The position numbers and the translations under genes were made by a program. A DNA stretch of 64,000 nt from contig CM039183.1 of the NCBI GenBank assembly GCA_008360975.2, positions 12,489,762 to 12,553,761 of the forward strand, given 5' to 3'. Each line of letters starts with the position of its first letter. The first letter of the stretch is position 1. The DNA comes from Lichenostomus cassidix (lineage: Eukaryota > Chordata > Aves > Passeriformes > Meliphagidae). Below are positions 36,840 through 49,763 of this stretch, one piece after another. Below the pieces are notes generated by a model. It saw only the letters and a program-made list of their open reading frames with translations. It made no database searches and was not told where the DNA came from.

Positions 36840-39800
36840 ATTAACAGGAAGCCCCACGTGTGTGGTTTGACTCAAAAAGAGGAACTTGTTCTCTGCCCAA
36901 AATAATTCCAACCTTCTGCTTGCTCGAGGGAGAGCGAGCATGTGTGTGTGCATGGGTGTGCAGGTGAGGAGAAGGGAGAGAAGGGGTGAGAGAGAAAAGG
37001 CTGCAATTAATTTGAAAGCAGCTGTTGTGGGAAATGAAACAACTCATTTTTCCTCAACAAACAAAAAGTTAGAAGCGAATCATCCAAAAAACCCCCAGCA
37101 ATAATTATGAAGTCTGCTAAACCAAACGCACGCCTCTGACCTTCTCGGTGCCTCTGTATTACAATAAATATTTTATGACTGTGATTTCCACAGGCCTTCA
37201 GTGGGACTCTGTAGGGACTGAACTGAATTATGGATAAATGATGAAGGGTCTGGACTCCTTTTCACGTGTCCCTGACCTGTGTATGAGATATTTCACTTTG
37301 CTCCCCCTGAACAGAATCAGGCTTCATATATTATGTTCATTAGCCATTGTAAACCTCTGCTCTACATCTCATAGACTGAGAGGAAATAAAACCACAGTTT
37401 AGGAAAGAGATGGGGTCAGAGGAGAAAAATTCTGTTAGGTAGCATGAATCCACTCACTTCTGTAGGATAATTATAACTGTTTGCCTTGTAGGACAATTAC
37501 TTTGCAGATACATTTAAACATTTAATTAATTAAACTGTAAATGAATACACTTATCTCCTACTATTTATTAACACAATTAAGCTTGTGGAGGGAACAGAAG
37601 AAAAAAAGGGAAATAATGGAATTAAGAACGATTTTATAAGGAAGGATGGTTTTATGATTAATAGAGACAGGAATCTCAGTTCCACTTTTGCTCTGCTGCT
37701 GATATTCCAGATAACTACTGAATTACCCTACTATAGGGTGGGTGTGTTAATCTTTATGTTCCAGGTATTTGTTCTATAAATGTTTTAGGGCACATTTGTC
37801 TTAGGCAAATGCCTGTAACCCCCAAGACAATTGGAACATCTTTTGGGACCCCATTAAGAAACCCATGATGATTTTTTCATTTCCCTCTTCTCTAAGTATT
37901 TAGTGGACCTTGCAGAGACATTGTGTCAAAATTTCTATGGCTGGTATAAGAGAAAGGAATCAGGTGAATTTACCCAGTTTCTTGTTCAAAAGGAAAGAGG
38001 AAAACGATTCATCAGTTACCTTTTACACCTCCTTTGCTGTGGTATCAGTACAGAACAGGACAGTCAAGGAGGCTGGATGTGCCCTTGCTTTCTGTTTGCT
38101 CTCTAGGCCAGGCTGGAGTTGATTATTTCCATTTTCACTTCCTTTTGCCAATTTAACGGCTATTTGCCATAGCCAGCTCCACTCCTTTGGCGTTATCTCA
38201 CCTTCTAGATGTTTTTTGCCACCTATTACGCCGCTTGTCTGTTTTTGATTTATGGCTGATGTGATATTAGAAATGAAAAAGAAGTGTCAGGCTACCAGAA
38301 GGAGAGAGACATCCAGAAACATGAGTAGTTTTTCTACATCTTCTGGGAAATATCTCTTCTCTTACTTTTCTTTTAAGATGCGCTTGAATAAAACTTGGCT
38401 TGTTCATGTCAGATTTTTCTGGGGCCTGGGGCTTTAGGTTTCTTTTTTGGCTTTTTTTTCTTTTTTTTTGGGTTTACAAGTATTTGTGTTGTTTGTACAG
38501 TGTTCATACATGATGTTGGAACTGTTGTCTAACCTGTGTAGCACTGATTGCAGCATTCCCTCGGCTCTGGCATTTTTAGCAAGATTTAACTTTGCAGGTT
38601 TCCTTTCCATACTTTAATTAAGGCAAGTCAGCCATGTAGAAGGGAGCGGAATGGCTTTTTGCTAGCGTTGAAGGGCAAAAGGAGGGCAATTTGCAGGATT
38701 CTAAAGTTGCTCTGATATCCATAATGCTTCCAGGACGACTTAAAACTTTTCTGGGATTTCCTTTAAAAGCTGTGGAGGGACAAATAAAGAGCATCAGCAA
38801 ATACTTTTCCATACTAAATTTTTTTTTTAAATGCTGGGGACCCTAAAATGAGTTTTTACAGGAATTGTGAGATTGAATGAGGAATTTAAGTGCTTGTTTA
38901 AATGCTGGATTCAAAGCTTTTTTGGTTTACATGGTTAGAGAAATTAAGTGAAAGTAGCATCATTCAGTGACACCATTTGGCATATTAAAACTCTTGGGTG
39001 GCCCTTGAAATGGTATTTTCATATGATTTTGAAACCTGCTGAGTATTTACTTCCTGTAGCTCACCTTCTGGCAAATATCTTACAAAGATATTTGACTAAA
39101 TGGTTTAAAACCCAGACACATAAATGGGAAATAGAACCAGAGTTTAAATGCAGATGTTATAGGGTGATGGGGTGGTGGAAGAAGTCCAGTTATTGATTGT
39201 AAATTCTGAGGTCAAGGCTGGTGCCAGTTCCTTTCCATATGCTTAAAAATAAGGGTAATCAGAGAATTTTGTTGCCTAAATGAGAGAGATAAAATTTTTA
39301 TCCCCTGCTGTTTAAAGACTAATGTCATTGTCCTGTATTTCTTACACATTTGTTAATTGGGTTGGTTTGGGAAGGACTACACAAATCTCTGTGGTTGTAC
39401 TTGCCAGCTCTGCATGATAGGGCCCAATAGCTGTTGCTATTCCTTAGAGTAAAAAGGATGGAAGAGAAAATTTAAACTACACCTAGCTTATGGGAATTCA
39501 ATTTCTAACTGCACAAAAGAAATTTATTTACAGGAATGAGGATGGATACTGTGACTTGTGGCTGTAGATTACTTATGTATTAATTTCCCTTGTTTGTTTG
39601 TTTTTGTTTTCAGGAATACTTGATTTTTAAGAACTGATCAGTTAGGGTATTTGCTTTCCTGGCTCTGTAAGCAGTGATATCTTGTGCAAGTGAACTCGAC
39701 AAGGGTAATCAGCAGTCATAATAACATCTTAAATTCAATGCCCTGACCAGATGTGCAGGACATCTACATGAAGGGCATGTGACAGGGTGGGAAAAATGGT

Positions 39801-41510
39801 AAGAATGCAAGTTAGGGTTTTGAAGCTGTGAAAAGGGAAATCAGTGTAAATGAAGATGAGTAAAAGGTTCAGAGCAGCTTTGGCTGCTCAGTGGTCGCCC
39901 ATGTCTGCCAGACTTGTATTACACATGATTACAATGTAATAACTACACTAAGTGCTTGAAGAACCAAACCCAATCCTGTATGACTCAAAGTAAGTGATAA
40001 TACCTTGATTGATTTCAGAAGAAGCAGTTGTAAGTCCCAGACACTTGTCTCTTTTATTGACTTGAGAATTAATTAATTTATGAGTGGGTTTCACATTTTC
40101 ACATGGTGTTGCAGAATTAGAGTAGAATTAATTATTTGGTAATCAGTGAATCCTATTAGGTGAAACAATATGGACTTGTTCAGTAGCTTAAACATTATTC
40201 AGCATTAGCGTAGCAGTTGTATACTCATTACAATGATGATGCTTTTATTAAATATACCTTCAATTAGTTCTGGTTCAATTTAATCTCTACCTCCTGAAAA
40301 AACATTCAATCAAGTGCTGTGACAAGAGCAGAATGATGAATATGCCAGAGCCAGCACTGCTTATTCCTTCAAGGGTATTACACAGTCTACATTAAGGTGA
40401 ACTTTAGAAATGCTTGACTTAGGTTCTTCTCTTCCTTGAGACATCATCTGAAAAACATTAGTGTCTCATCCTTCCTTCATGCTTTAAAATAACTAACATT
40501 CACGGTTCAACCATTTATAGTATCCTGTTTGGACCCATGGCAGATAATTGGGGGAGAACAGGGCATGCAAAATCTTTCTAACTTTCTCATTACCTTGTGT
40601 ACTGCAGGTCCAGCAGCCCAGGAGCATAACACTGGAGAAGGGATTTTCCTGGCTGCACAGGGGTAGGAAATCAAGCCCTGTACTGACAGCCAAGGCTGCC
40701 TATGGGAGGAGATCAGAGAGACCTGCCTCTCTTTCTGCCCCCACCAGAGACCTCAGCAGCTACCTTAGTGAAATCTGCAGAGTGGCTCTGGTGTTGGGAT
40801 GTGTGGGTCACAGCAAGGAATGGGACTTGGCCCCCCCAGAGCAGCCCTGCTCCTCCAGTAGCCTTGTATTCAGCTCTAATCTGATGGTGCTTTGCTGCTT
40901 CTCTTGCCTGTATTTAAATCAAAACTATCATTATTAATCACAGAATTATAATAACTAACAAAGGAGACAATTCTTGTACCCTGGAGGTTGAGGTTTTCAG
41001 GGAGGCAGTAATGGATACAGAGCCTTTCCCCTTTCAAATCCCAGCAAGGGCAGCTGTGACTGCAAATCATTACCATATGCTATTTTGTCTGTTGTCTTTG
41101 TGAAATGAGTAAGTGGACTGGACAGCTTCCATATTAGATAAAATAATATTACAAGTGACATCTCCAGAGCCTCTGTGCCCTAGCTGAAGACAGCAGAGAG
41201 CAGCATGGGGGAAGTGAGACGTCTTGAGAAAAATTCAGTCCTCCTCCACATATTTTTTGTGCTGTGATGTTTTTGAGTGCCCAGCCTGGAAAGCTGCATT
41301 TCATATTCATTTTGAATGCCCAGCATGTGAACCTGAGCTCTTTAATGTGTTTTTTTTTCTGGGCTCTCAAAATTGATGCAATTGGTGTGTTTCTGATCAA
41401 GAGCACTCTGAAAACCTTGGATGTGAATTTCTTGTGCCCAATGGAGTCATGCAGTGATGGTGTGAAGCTCTCGGTGACCTGGCACAGCACCTTTCAGAAG
41501 TGCCACCCAC
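36840..41510. other. Non-coding, no firm feature
   Basis: The first ~400 bp contain GA- and GT-rich stretches ('gtgtgtgtgcatgggtgtgc', 36943-36962; 'gaggagaagggagagaaggg', 36966-36985). The rest is ordinary AT-rich DNA with T-runs near 38453-38469 and 38819-38828 and a short (TTTG)n near 39591-39606. Opposed frames around 40500-41490 show no domains. Confidence 0.5.
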
Positions 41511-41538
41511 TAATAATAATAATAATAATAATAATAAT
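41511..41538. repeat. (TAA)n trinucleotide microsatellite
   Basis: An uninterrupted run of nine TAA units. It lies inside a plus-strand open frame that would read it as poly-Ile, an artefact. Confidence 0.95.
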
Positions 41539-44500
41539 GAATTCATCCTCTGTTCATTTCAGTTCTGCTGCTGGAGCACAAGGATGAAGAGTTCCTTCGC
41601 ACACTTCATGTGCACTTGTCCTGGGAGATTGTGTGAGCACTGTGTACTTCAAATTCATTTGCTGTTTTGATTTCTCTGGCAGCTAAGAAGGTGCCTTTGA
41701 TCCCTCTACCGTCACTTTGTTTTTGCATTTTGATGATTTTATCATGAATTCATGTTTAATTCACACTGCAGTGATGAAATAAGTGGCAACACTCAAAAGA
41801 AGGATACTTTCTGCAAAATCAAACCATATTCATTTGAACTCTGTATGAACTACTTCATTCCTTTGAAGTAGAATATATTAATGAGGGCAGATATTAAGAA
41901 AAAAGATACTAAGCCACATTTATTATTTTTTCTGAGGTTACAGTTGAGGTAGATCTATCAGATGAAAAATGGAGTGTGCTTTGAGTAAACTTTTAGTTGA
42001 AACACGTGAACAAATGGCTAATTGTCTAGTGTTAGCTTTTTTGATTTCTTAATATTTTTAATCTCTATTTCTGCTTTTGCATTACATACTCAGTGATGTA
42101 CACAAATTTCATGGACAAAACCACGTGCATTATTAACATCACATGCACGAATCCAAAATGCATTCAATAGGTTGGTAGAGCAAGGATTCCTCATGTAGCC
42201 TGTGGTTTACAGTAATCATCTTCTTAATATAAGGATCCTTGTGAAAAAATTTAGGCATCATTTTTGTTGTTTTGCTTGTCAGTGAATCAGACAGTGATTG
42301 AAACAAGGAAACTGGTTGCATTTCTTTCCTTAGGAGCTGGAGTGCCCTGCTGGGGTGCTGGCATGTTCATCCTGCTCCTCAGGCCAGAGATGCAATGGGA
42401 CAAATGACAAAGGGGATAACTCAAAATCAGACCATCAAAGAGCAGCGATGGCTTCAGCAGAGAAGTTTGGCTGGTATGTAAACCTAAACTGGATTATATT
42501 TAAATGCATGTACATTTGATTGAACTTGGATTTGAATCTCTATGACAACATTTTATCTGACAGTTACAATAATTTGAACTTTTGAGCAGAAATGAGCTTA
42601 TTTGATTCAGTTACTCAGAATCAGCTCTGATGGACAAGTGTGATGCTGGTGCACAAAAAAGCTGTGAAGAAAGTGAAAGAGGGAGAAAATAAAAACAGGT
42701 GGCAAGGGGCCCAGGAATAATAAAAGTCTGAATGAGAACACCTTTATCACTTTTGTAACAGCAGCTTAAAGGCCCAAGGAGAGAAATAGATTTTGTAAAT
42801 CAGACTAAATATTTTTTACAGGGTGCAGTGTGCAGCTTAAGAACCCAGCTGGGAAAAATAGCTTCTGTGAAACAGTGAAGAAACTATATTTTATTGGCTA
42901 CTGTTTAAGAGCAAGGAGAGATGGGATAGGGGAAGACCTTTTACAAGGCAAAGAGCACATGTATATATATATGCATATGTGTGTAAAGTTTGTTTTGATT
43001 TGAGTTTTTGGGATGTTTTTTTTCTGAGTGTCCATAAAAAGGCCCATAAAAAAGCTACCAGCATTGCATAGCTCTGTTTACTGGTTCCTATAAAACCTGT
43101 AAGCCTTCCTTAGTGTTTTAAAAATCCTGTATTGGTGTATGTTTTTACATTGACTAGTCATTTGTGCATATAAGAACCACCCCTTTTGTAGAGAAATCCT
43201 GTTATGGATCCTACCATACAGCAACTTTGGAGAAGCCTTTTGAAATACCAGAAAGTGAGTAAATACGTTGGATGGCAACTCTTGTTTTGAAATGAGAAAC
43301 AGAAGGATTAAGAAATCATTAGTGATAATCCTCCCAAAGATGAATATGTAGCTTATCAAGGTAATTATGTTAAAAGGAGATCATAATTGTGTAGCAGCCT
43401 CAAAGAGCAGAGGCTGGAGCCAGAAATTTTTCTGCCGTGTTCCATGACCCTTTCCAGAGGCATGATCCCTGTTATTGCCAGTCCAGGGAGGGTCCTGCCC
43501 TGAGCATGGAAGGATGACTGCTAGTAGAAGTGTAACTTTAGCAAATAAGAGGGTTTTTGTATTGCTAGTAAAGAGAATGGTTAATAGATCTTTAGAAATA
43601 CTGAAATTGGAAGGAGATGTCTGCCAATCTGATGAATTTTTTTTTTTGTTTGTTTTCTTTTTGGTTTTCTTGTCTGATCCATCTTTTTGAAAGATGGACA
43701 GGAACTGTGTGCAGATTGGGAACAGAATAAACTGTCAAAGAACATACTGGATCTGCCCACTCATTTTTTATGTGAATAAGCAGCTGAATAGATAAGATAC
43801 AAACGCTGAAATATGTTTTATCTTTATAAAAAAAATTGAAAAAAATACTCTTTTTAGATTTTTTGGCAAAACTGCATGTTGGGATTTTCCAATTTCTCTA
43901 CATTAGTTTGTTTTGGAACAGACCCTCTTGTGCTTGAAAATTTTTGAAAGAGGTGAATTGCCTTACCTCTGCTCTCTGCAACATAAGTGCTGCAGGAACA
44001 GTCACCATAGCAAATAAAATGATGTATTACCACTGTCAGAGGAAAATGTTATATTGGCCAAGATGTTTCCTCCTTCTCTGGGACATGTTATTGATAGGAG
44101 TCTCCAGGTGTCTGTTGCCAGGGAGAGTGCTGGAAAGCCATGAAAAACCTCCTCCTTGCAAAAGGACAACTTTTTTTTTTTTTTTTTTTGCTTTGATATC
44201 TGTTGCACTGACTTCTGTACATTTTTCTTTTGATCAGTCTGCTTGTAAGTGTCATCCTAGGCTGATTGGTATGCTGCTTTTAAAAGAGAGTTTCTCCTAG
44301 AAAGTGATTTTTTTGATAACCACTGGTTGCAGCTGTTATCTTCTTAATATGACACTCCTACAGAGTGTGAAGGAAGCAATAGTTAATAGTGCATGGACTC
44401 AAAGGGGCTGTAGTTTCTTAAAATTTGGAATGGACTCAGTGAAACATTTTGCCCCATAGAGAAAAAAATGCGTATTGATCTTTTCCAGCAAAATATCCTA

Positions 44501-46699
44501 TTGATGTTAAAGCCATCCTTTAGTCAAAAATTAAGATAGCCAAGTTGTGACAAGAAAATTCTATCAATCTTGTTTAGGAGACAATGTACACATTCTGTGC
44601 ACCTGCAACAGCTTTGCCTATGTGTTAAGTTGAGCTGCAAGTGTGTGCCAAGTGGATAATAGAAATGCTACAGCTGTGCAAATTTCCTTGTCCTTTCCTT
44701 GGACATCCTGTCCTGGGGGTCTCCCCCCAGTTCCCTGAAGACTGCTGGTCAGGAGTGTCAAGACCATGTGTAACATCACTGTGGTCAAATAGCAAACCAG
44801 AAAGCTGTTCAGGTTTATTAAACTATCCCGTGAAGGATCAGCCTGCTTTTTAAAAATTATTTTTTAGATTTTATTATTATTTATATAAAATCTGTGTTAG
44901 TGACAATTTGAACTCTGACAGAGTCCTGAAATAAACCCTTTGTTTAAAAGATGACTTTCCATCCTCTTGAATCTCCAGATAAACATTCCCTTTAGTTGTT
45001 CTGCCTCCAGCTATGTTATTTCGTTGTAGGGCCTGACATTTCCAAAAAAAGCTGACCTTGACATTGCAGTTTAGATTTAAGGATTCATTAGTGGTAAATA
45101 TTAGAGTGATAGGTATACTGTATTTTCCAAGCTGTAGGAAAATGTTACTTCATTTGAACTGTTTTGCTGTGGACTTCAGTACTCTGGCATGGGTTTTGGT
45201 TTTTGTGGGTTTTGATGCTAAGGTGCACAAGGTGTTTAAAAAAAACCCCAAAAACCCAACAAATCTGATGGCTGCTAAACCCAGGGTTCCTGCTTTCCTG
45301 CACTCTGATTGCATCAGTAAAAATGGCAACAAGGCCACTGGAGATCCTTCCTCTGCTGCTCACCAAAGACAAGCAGCAGTGTGACACAGAGCAAATACTT
45401 CCACTGCACTCTCAGAGAGGAGGGAGAGCTATGTGCAGGGGAAGCTGTTCTTCAGAACAGGCAGTAATTGTTTTGCCTCTCCTTTTATCCATTTATCGAT
45501 CAGGGAGACTCCACTTCTGCAGTTTTATAATAGTAAAATATGTATTATGGGACTGTTTCATAATCATTTATTAGGTTGATTTTTTTAGTATTATTGAAAA
45601 AATGTTATGAAATGGCAGAGAATATCTATTAGTGTAACTTCTAAAGCTGGGTAAACAAATGTAAGCTTTTACTCATAATGCGACTATTATTGAAATGAAG
45701 GGATTCTTGCCTGAGTCTAAGCAGAGACCTCCAGAAGTACAGTGCACCAGTCAGAGGCTGGGTAGTGCATGTTGAAAAGGTGGAACTTTATATCTCACAG
45801 GAGAAGTTTACATCACAGAAAAGAGTTATGTGACCAGAGAACCCCTCCTGAAAGGACAGACCAAGCCAGGAGAAGAATCAGGCTCACATGACTTCTTTTC
45901 TACTTGCAACATCCAGAGAGACAGAGCTTGGTTTAAAAATCACGAGAAGCTCAGATTATTCCTATATTTCTTAGGCATCTTTTGCACAACTATGTGTTTT
46001 ATATAGTGCTTTTGTTTAATTTTTCTGTCGGAACTTACAATTGTGTAGGAGGTTATACTGAACCAATTATTTATATAAGACTTACATTATTAAAATTGGT
46101 AGTTGATAAAAGAAGGGGAAGAAAGAAACTTGTAGCAGGTGTGGGCTCACTTACCACTTTCTGCCATGCAAGTGCCTTTTCCAAAATTAGAAGGAAACAG
46201 GAAGGTACATTTCATTTATTTTCTTCCTGTTCTTATGGCCAGCTGCCAGCTTGTCAATGCAATGCTCCCAAAAGGACACTGAATCATGATAAGAGCTGTC
46301 AGTGCAGCTGGGTTTTTCCATAAAAATGGTGTGAAATAATAAAATTTGTATGGTTTTGTGGCAAAACTCTGTTCAAGGTCTTGCTTACTTGAATCAGTGG
46401 CCAGTTTGGTTCTCAAAGTTGTGGAAACTTTTTGACTAATGTCCAGGTCAATAATTTGCCTTTGTGATTGCTGAGGTTTGACCCAAACTAGTGTCACACT
46501 TCTATGTATGGAATCCTCATGTGTCGTGTTGGACCAGAGCTTTGGGACCTGAGGGGAAGAATGAAGCTTATTTCATTTACAGCTATTTTCATCTTTTGTT
46601 TCCTTCTCTTCAACACAGAAATGGAGCTTCAAGCTTGTCTTCTCTGCAGAGTTTGATAAATATCACTCTTCTCAGCATGTGGTAGGGCTAGCGGAAGGT
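41539..46699. other. Non-coding with short simple repeats
   Basis: AT-rich DNA with a short (TA)n at 42961-42971, a T-run at 43638-43648, a pure 19-base T-run at 44171-44189 and a mixed A/C tract at 45238-45259. No AATAAA or its complement lies next to the T-run in a position that would mark a retrocopy tail. No gene or dispersed repeat was recognised. Confidence 0.5.
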
Positions 46700-47010
46700 A
46701 GCTTTGCCAGAGTGGAGGCAACTTTATTTATCTTCATAAATGGCAACTTTTTGGAGCTCTCTCCTGTTGTGTGGCGCTCATGCCTAATTTATTTGGAGAT
46801 TGCAATGCTTTGACCCATGGACAGAAAATGATACACCAGCCTGGAAGTCACGTAATTCAATCAGCCACAGTCTGTGGCAAGGGAAGATCCTTCACATTTG
46901 TCTGCAAACGTGTGCTCATCATGGACACTGATATAATATAAATAGTTGTTGCAGTTACATCTGAGGAATTCTCTAGGAAAACTAGGCAATTATTTCATTT
47001 CTCTTTTTGT
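46700..47010. promoter_or_regulatory. Candidate conserved regulatory element
   Basis: Complex sequence with A/T-rich homeodomain or MEF2-like motifs ('ctttatttatcttcataaat', 46720-46739), a 'cacgtaat' half-CRE at 46848-46855, and retained CpGs at 'gtggcgctc' and 'aaacgtgtg'. No repeat or reading frame explains it. The call is by texture alone. Confidence 0.2.
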
Positions 47011-48930
47011 CAGGGTCCAGCAGAGTTCAGAGAGATGTGGGGAAATGTTATCCTCCACGTGTTGAAATTTTCTCCACTTCCTCAGCACGCTGTCAGCAGA
47101 GCAGTGGATGTGGAGACTGAAGTGTATTCAGGTGTGGCTGTGTTCTGAGGAGAGGGCAACTTCAGAGAGAATATTAAACAGCTCATCTTCTGGCGCTGTC
47201 AGTCATGCAAGACACTGTTTTGTAAGCCAGTCACATATCGCTGGTGATGCGTATTAATCCACTTTCTGCCTCCAGCATCACCTGGTTTATTTTCTATCCT
47301 GGCTTCATACCTTTTTTTGGCAAAACCACAGGGGAAATATATTTCAGTGACAGTATATGGTAATTTTGCTCTATGCACTCTAGCTCATTACACAATCCTT
47401 GTCTTTCGAAAATAGAGAAAGGATTTATGTCTTCTACTATCATTTCTGCCACACACTGATTCAGTGAAAGAGCTTTGTGGTGGTTGGGAGTAAATTTCAT
47501 TTTCCCTGCTGTTTCATGAAGTGTGAATCACTTTCTAGCAGATGATGTCACTGCCAATTTACAAGTTTTTCTTCCTGTACTCCTGTGTAGGAGGAATCAT
47601 AAGTACTCCTTTTGTCATGGTAATGCTGTTAGGTGTAGAGGGTTATTCGATGCAGGAGACAGCATTCAAGCTGTATTTTTGCCAGCACGGATAAATAGCT
47701 GAGTTTGAAAGGTGAGGCACAAACTGCCACATTCAGTCTCTCTGGCTAATGGAGAATGAAGGCTTCTTCCAGGTCTGGATCTTGGATACTGTGAAGATTT
47801 GTTTTCTGTGGGGTCTATGACAGTATCTTGAACAGCCAAAAATGTGTTTCTGTTGCTTTTCATTTTTGAAACAGAAGTTGAGTTATACACTGTGAAGCTC
47901 TTCTCCGACCTTTCTCTTCTGTTGAAAAAAAAAAAAAAAAGTGCTTTTCACTGCCTAGAACCTTTTATACATACAAATTTTGAACGATGGGTTCTTTGGA
48001 ACAGTTCTCGACTCTTTGTTCTTGATGTTTTACTGGGAAGATACCTGTGACCATGTCTGCTTTCACCAGCTTTTCAGTAGGAGGAAAATAAGTATAGAAT
48101 AGTGGAAACTGCTCTTGTGGAAAGAACAGCTGCTCTTCAAAACAGTTTTGTGTGGCAAAGGGAATTAATGTAGATATATATAAAATGAAACCTAAGAATA
48201 TTAATTCACAGCACCTATCTGCTATCTTGGATGCTCTAAGAGCCTTTTTAACCTTAGGATTTTAACCTTAGGACAAACAGAACCACAGAGCACTGAGCTG
48301 AACTTTCTCTTTTTCATAGGTGATGACACTAGAAACCAAATGTCATTATGGCCATGGTCTCCTCCCTAGTGAAGAGTCTTCAAAATCACAAACTGTGAGT
48401 TGTATCAGGAGGGACAAGCCACCAGAACTAGTTAGCAGGATGGAAAATAAGCCTGTGTGGGAAAACTGACCCTCCCAAAAGGACCATGTCACCTGAGAGG
48501 CAAGAACATAGTATAGTTACCACTGAGAGGGTAGAGGTCATTCACAGACTGTGAGGGTTTATTAAATTTCAGTGGCAGATATTAGTCCTTTACGTAATTT
48601 GCGTGTTGTCAGAATTTTTCTTTAACCTTATTCTACTACATCCTTCCTCATATGTGTGTGGTGCCTTCATATCAGGTTTGACATCTACTTTCAATCTGCT
48701 TTTGGCAGATTACTCATGTGTGTATTCAGTAAGTAGGTAAAAGCTATAGACTGGGAGGAGTGGGTGAAAATTATTCCCTAAAAACATGAAATAGGAGTAG
48801 CTCTCATTTGTTTTTTTCTCTTCCAAAGACCTCAGTCTTGAGAACTGCCCCATCTGGGTTTGGGTGGCTGGCTCTTAATGGAAAAATAAGCTCTTGCTGA
48901 GTGCTTGCAAATGTATTTAAAATTGCATCA
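47011..48930. other. Non-coding, no recognisable feature
   Basis: Contains a 16-base A-run at 47925-47940 and a 14-bp direct duplication ('ttttaaccttagga') around 48246-48274. No polyadenylation signal precedes the A-run, so there is no sign of a retrocopy. No gene was recognised. Confidence 0.55.
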
Positions 48931-49763
48931 AAGGTGGGGAGGCCTTGCAGAGAGACCTTGACAAATGAGAGGGCTGGGCAAACACCAACCACATGAAATT
49001 CAATGGAGGAAAGTGCTGGATTCTGCACTGGGATGAGGCAACCCTGGTTGTGTGCATAGACTGGGGAATGAGAGGCTGGAGAGCAGCACTGTGGGAAGGG
49101 ACCTGGGGGTCCTGGTCCATGGCAAGTGCGATTTGGGTCAGCAGTGCCCTGGAGCCAGGAGGGTCACCTGGGTCCTGGGGGGCATCAGGCACAGCATTGC
49201 CAGCTGGGCAAGGGAGGGGATTGTCCTGCTCTGCTCTGCACTGCAGCAGCCTCACCTCCAGTGCTGGGGGCAGCTTTGGGTGCTGCAATGTAAGATATAA
49301 CGTCATCAGAGAGTGTCCAAAGGAGGGAAATGAAAATGGAGAAGGGCCTTGAGTAGAAATCATGTGAGCAGTGGCTGAGGGCACTTGGTCTGTTTAGTCT
49401 GAAGGAGACTGAGGGGAGACCTCACTGCAGTTACAGCTTCGTTGTGAAGGGAAGAGGAGGGGCAGCACTGATCTCTGCTCTGTGGTGATCAGTGACAGGA
49501 CCTGAGAGAATGGCTCTGAAACTGTGTTGGAGAGGTTTAGGCTGGATATCAGGAAAAGGTTCTTCCCCCAGAGGGTGATTGGTCACTGGAACAGCTCCCA
49601 GGGCGGTGGTCACAGCACCAACCTGGCAGAGTACAAGAAGTGTTTGGCCAGTGCTCTCAGGCACATGGTGTGACTCTTTGGGTTGTCCTGTGCAGGGCCA
49701 GGAGTTGGACACAAGGATCCTTGTGGGTATCTTCCAACTCAGCTTATTCTCTGATTCTGTGGA
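48931..49763 (+). repeat. CR1 LINE 3' segment with ORF2 C-terminal remnant
   Basis: The longest mobile-element remnant here, about 830 bp. It starts at the ORF2 line 'ggaggccttgcagagagacc' (48939-48958). The ORF2 C-terminus is readable in pieces: one frame gives ERLESS at about 49072-49089, then DLGVLVHGK with QQCPGARR in the same frame, corresponding to the CR1 'LESS..KDLGVLVD.KL..SQQCA' region. A degenerate HSIASWAREG segment follows. The 3' part has 'gtccaaaggagggaaatg', 'tggctgagggcacttggtct', 'ggctggatatcaggaaaagg' and 'cctgtgcagggccaggagtt', and ends 'cttccaactcagcttattct' before 'ctgattctgtgg'. It has frameshifts and stops, so it is not active. It is the same subfamily as 10918-11396 (about 85 % identical by eye). 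Confidence 0.93.

Noticed and set aside
44171..44189. T19 run as the tail of a minus-strand processed pseudogene
   Set aside because: No complementary polyadenylation signal to its right, no recognisable coding or transcript sequence, and no target-site duplication seen. The same applies to the T18 at 57283 and the A16 at 47925.
48917..49384. 155-codon minus-strand open frame, the longest in the window
   Set aside because: It is the antisense of a CR1 LINE segment on the plus strand, so it is not a gene.
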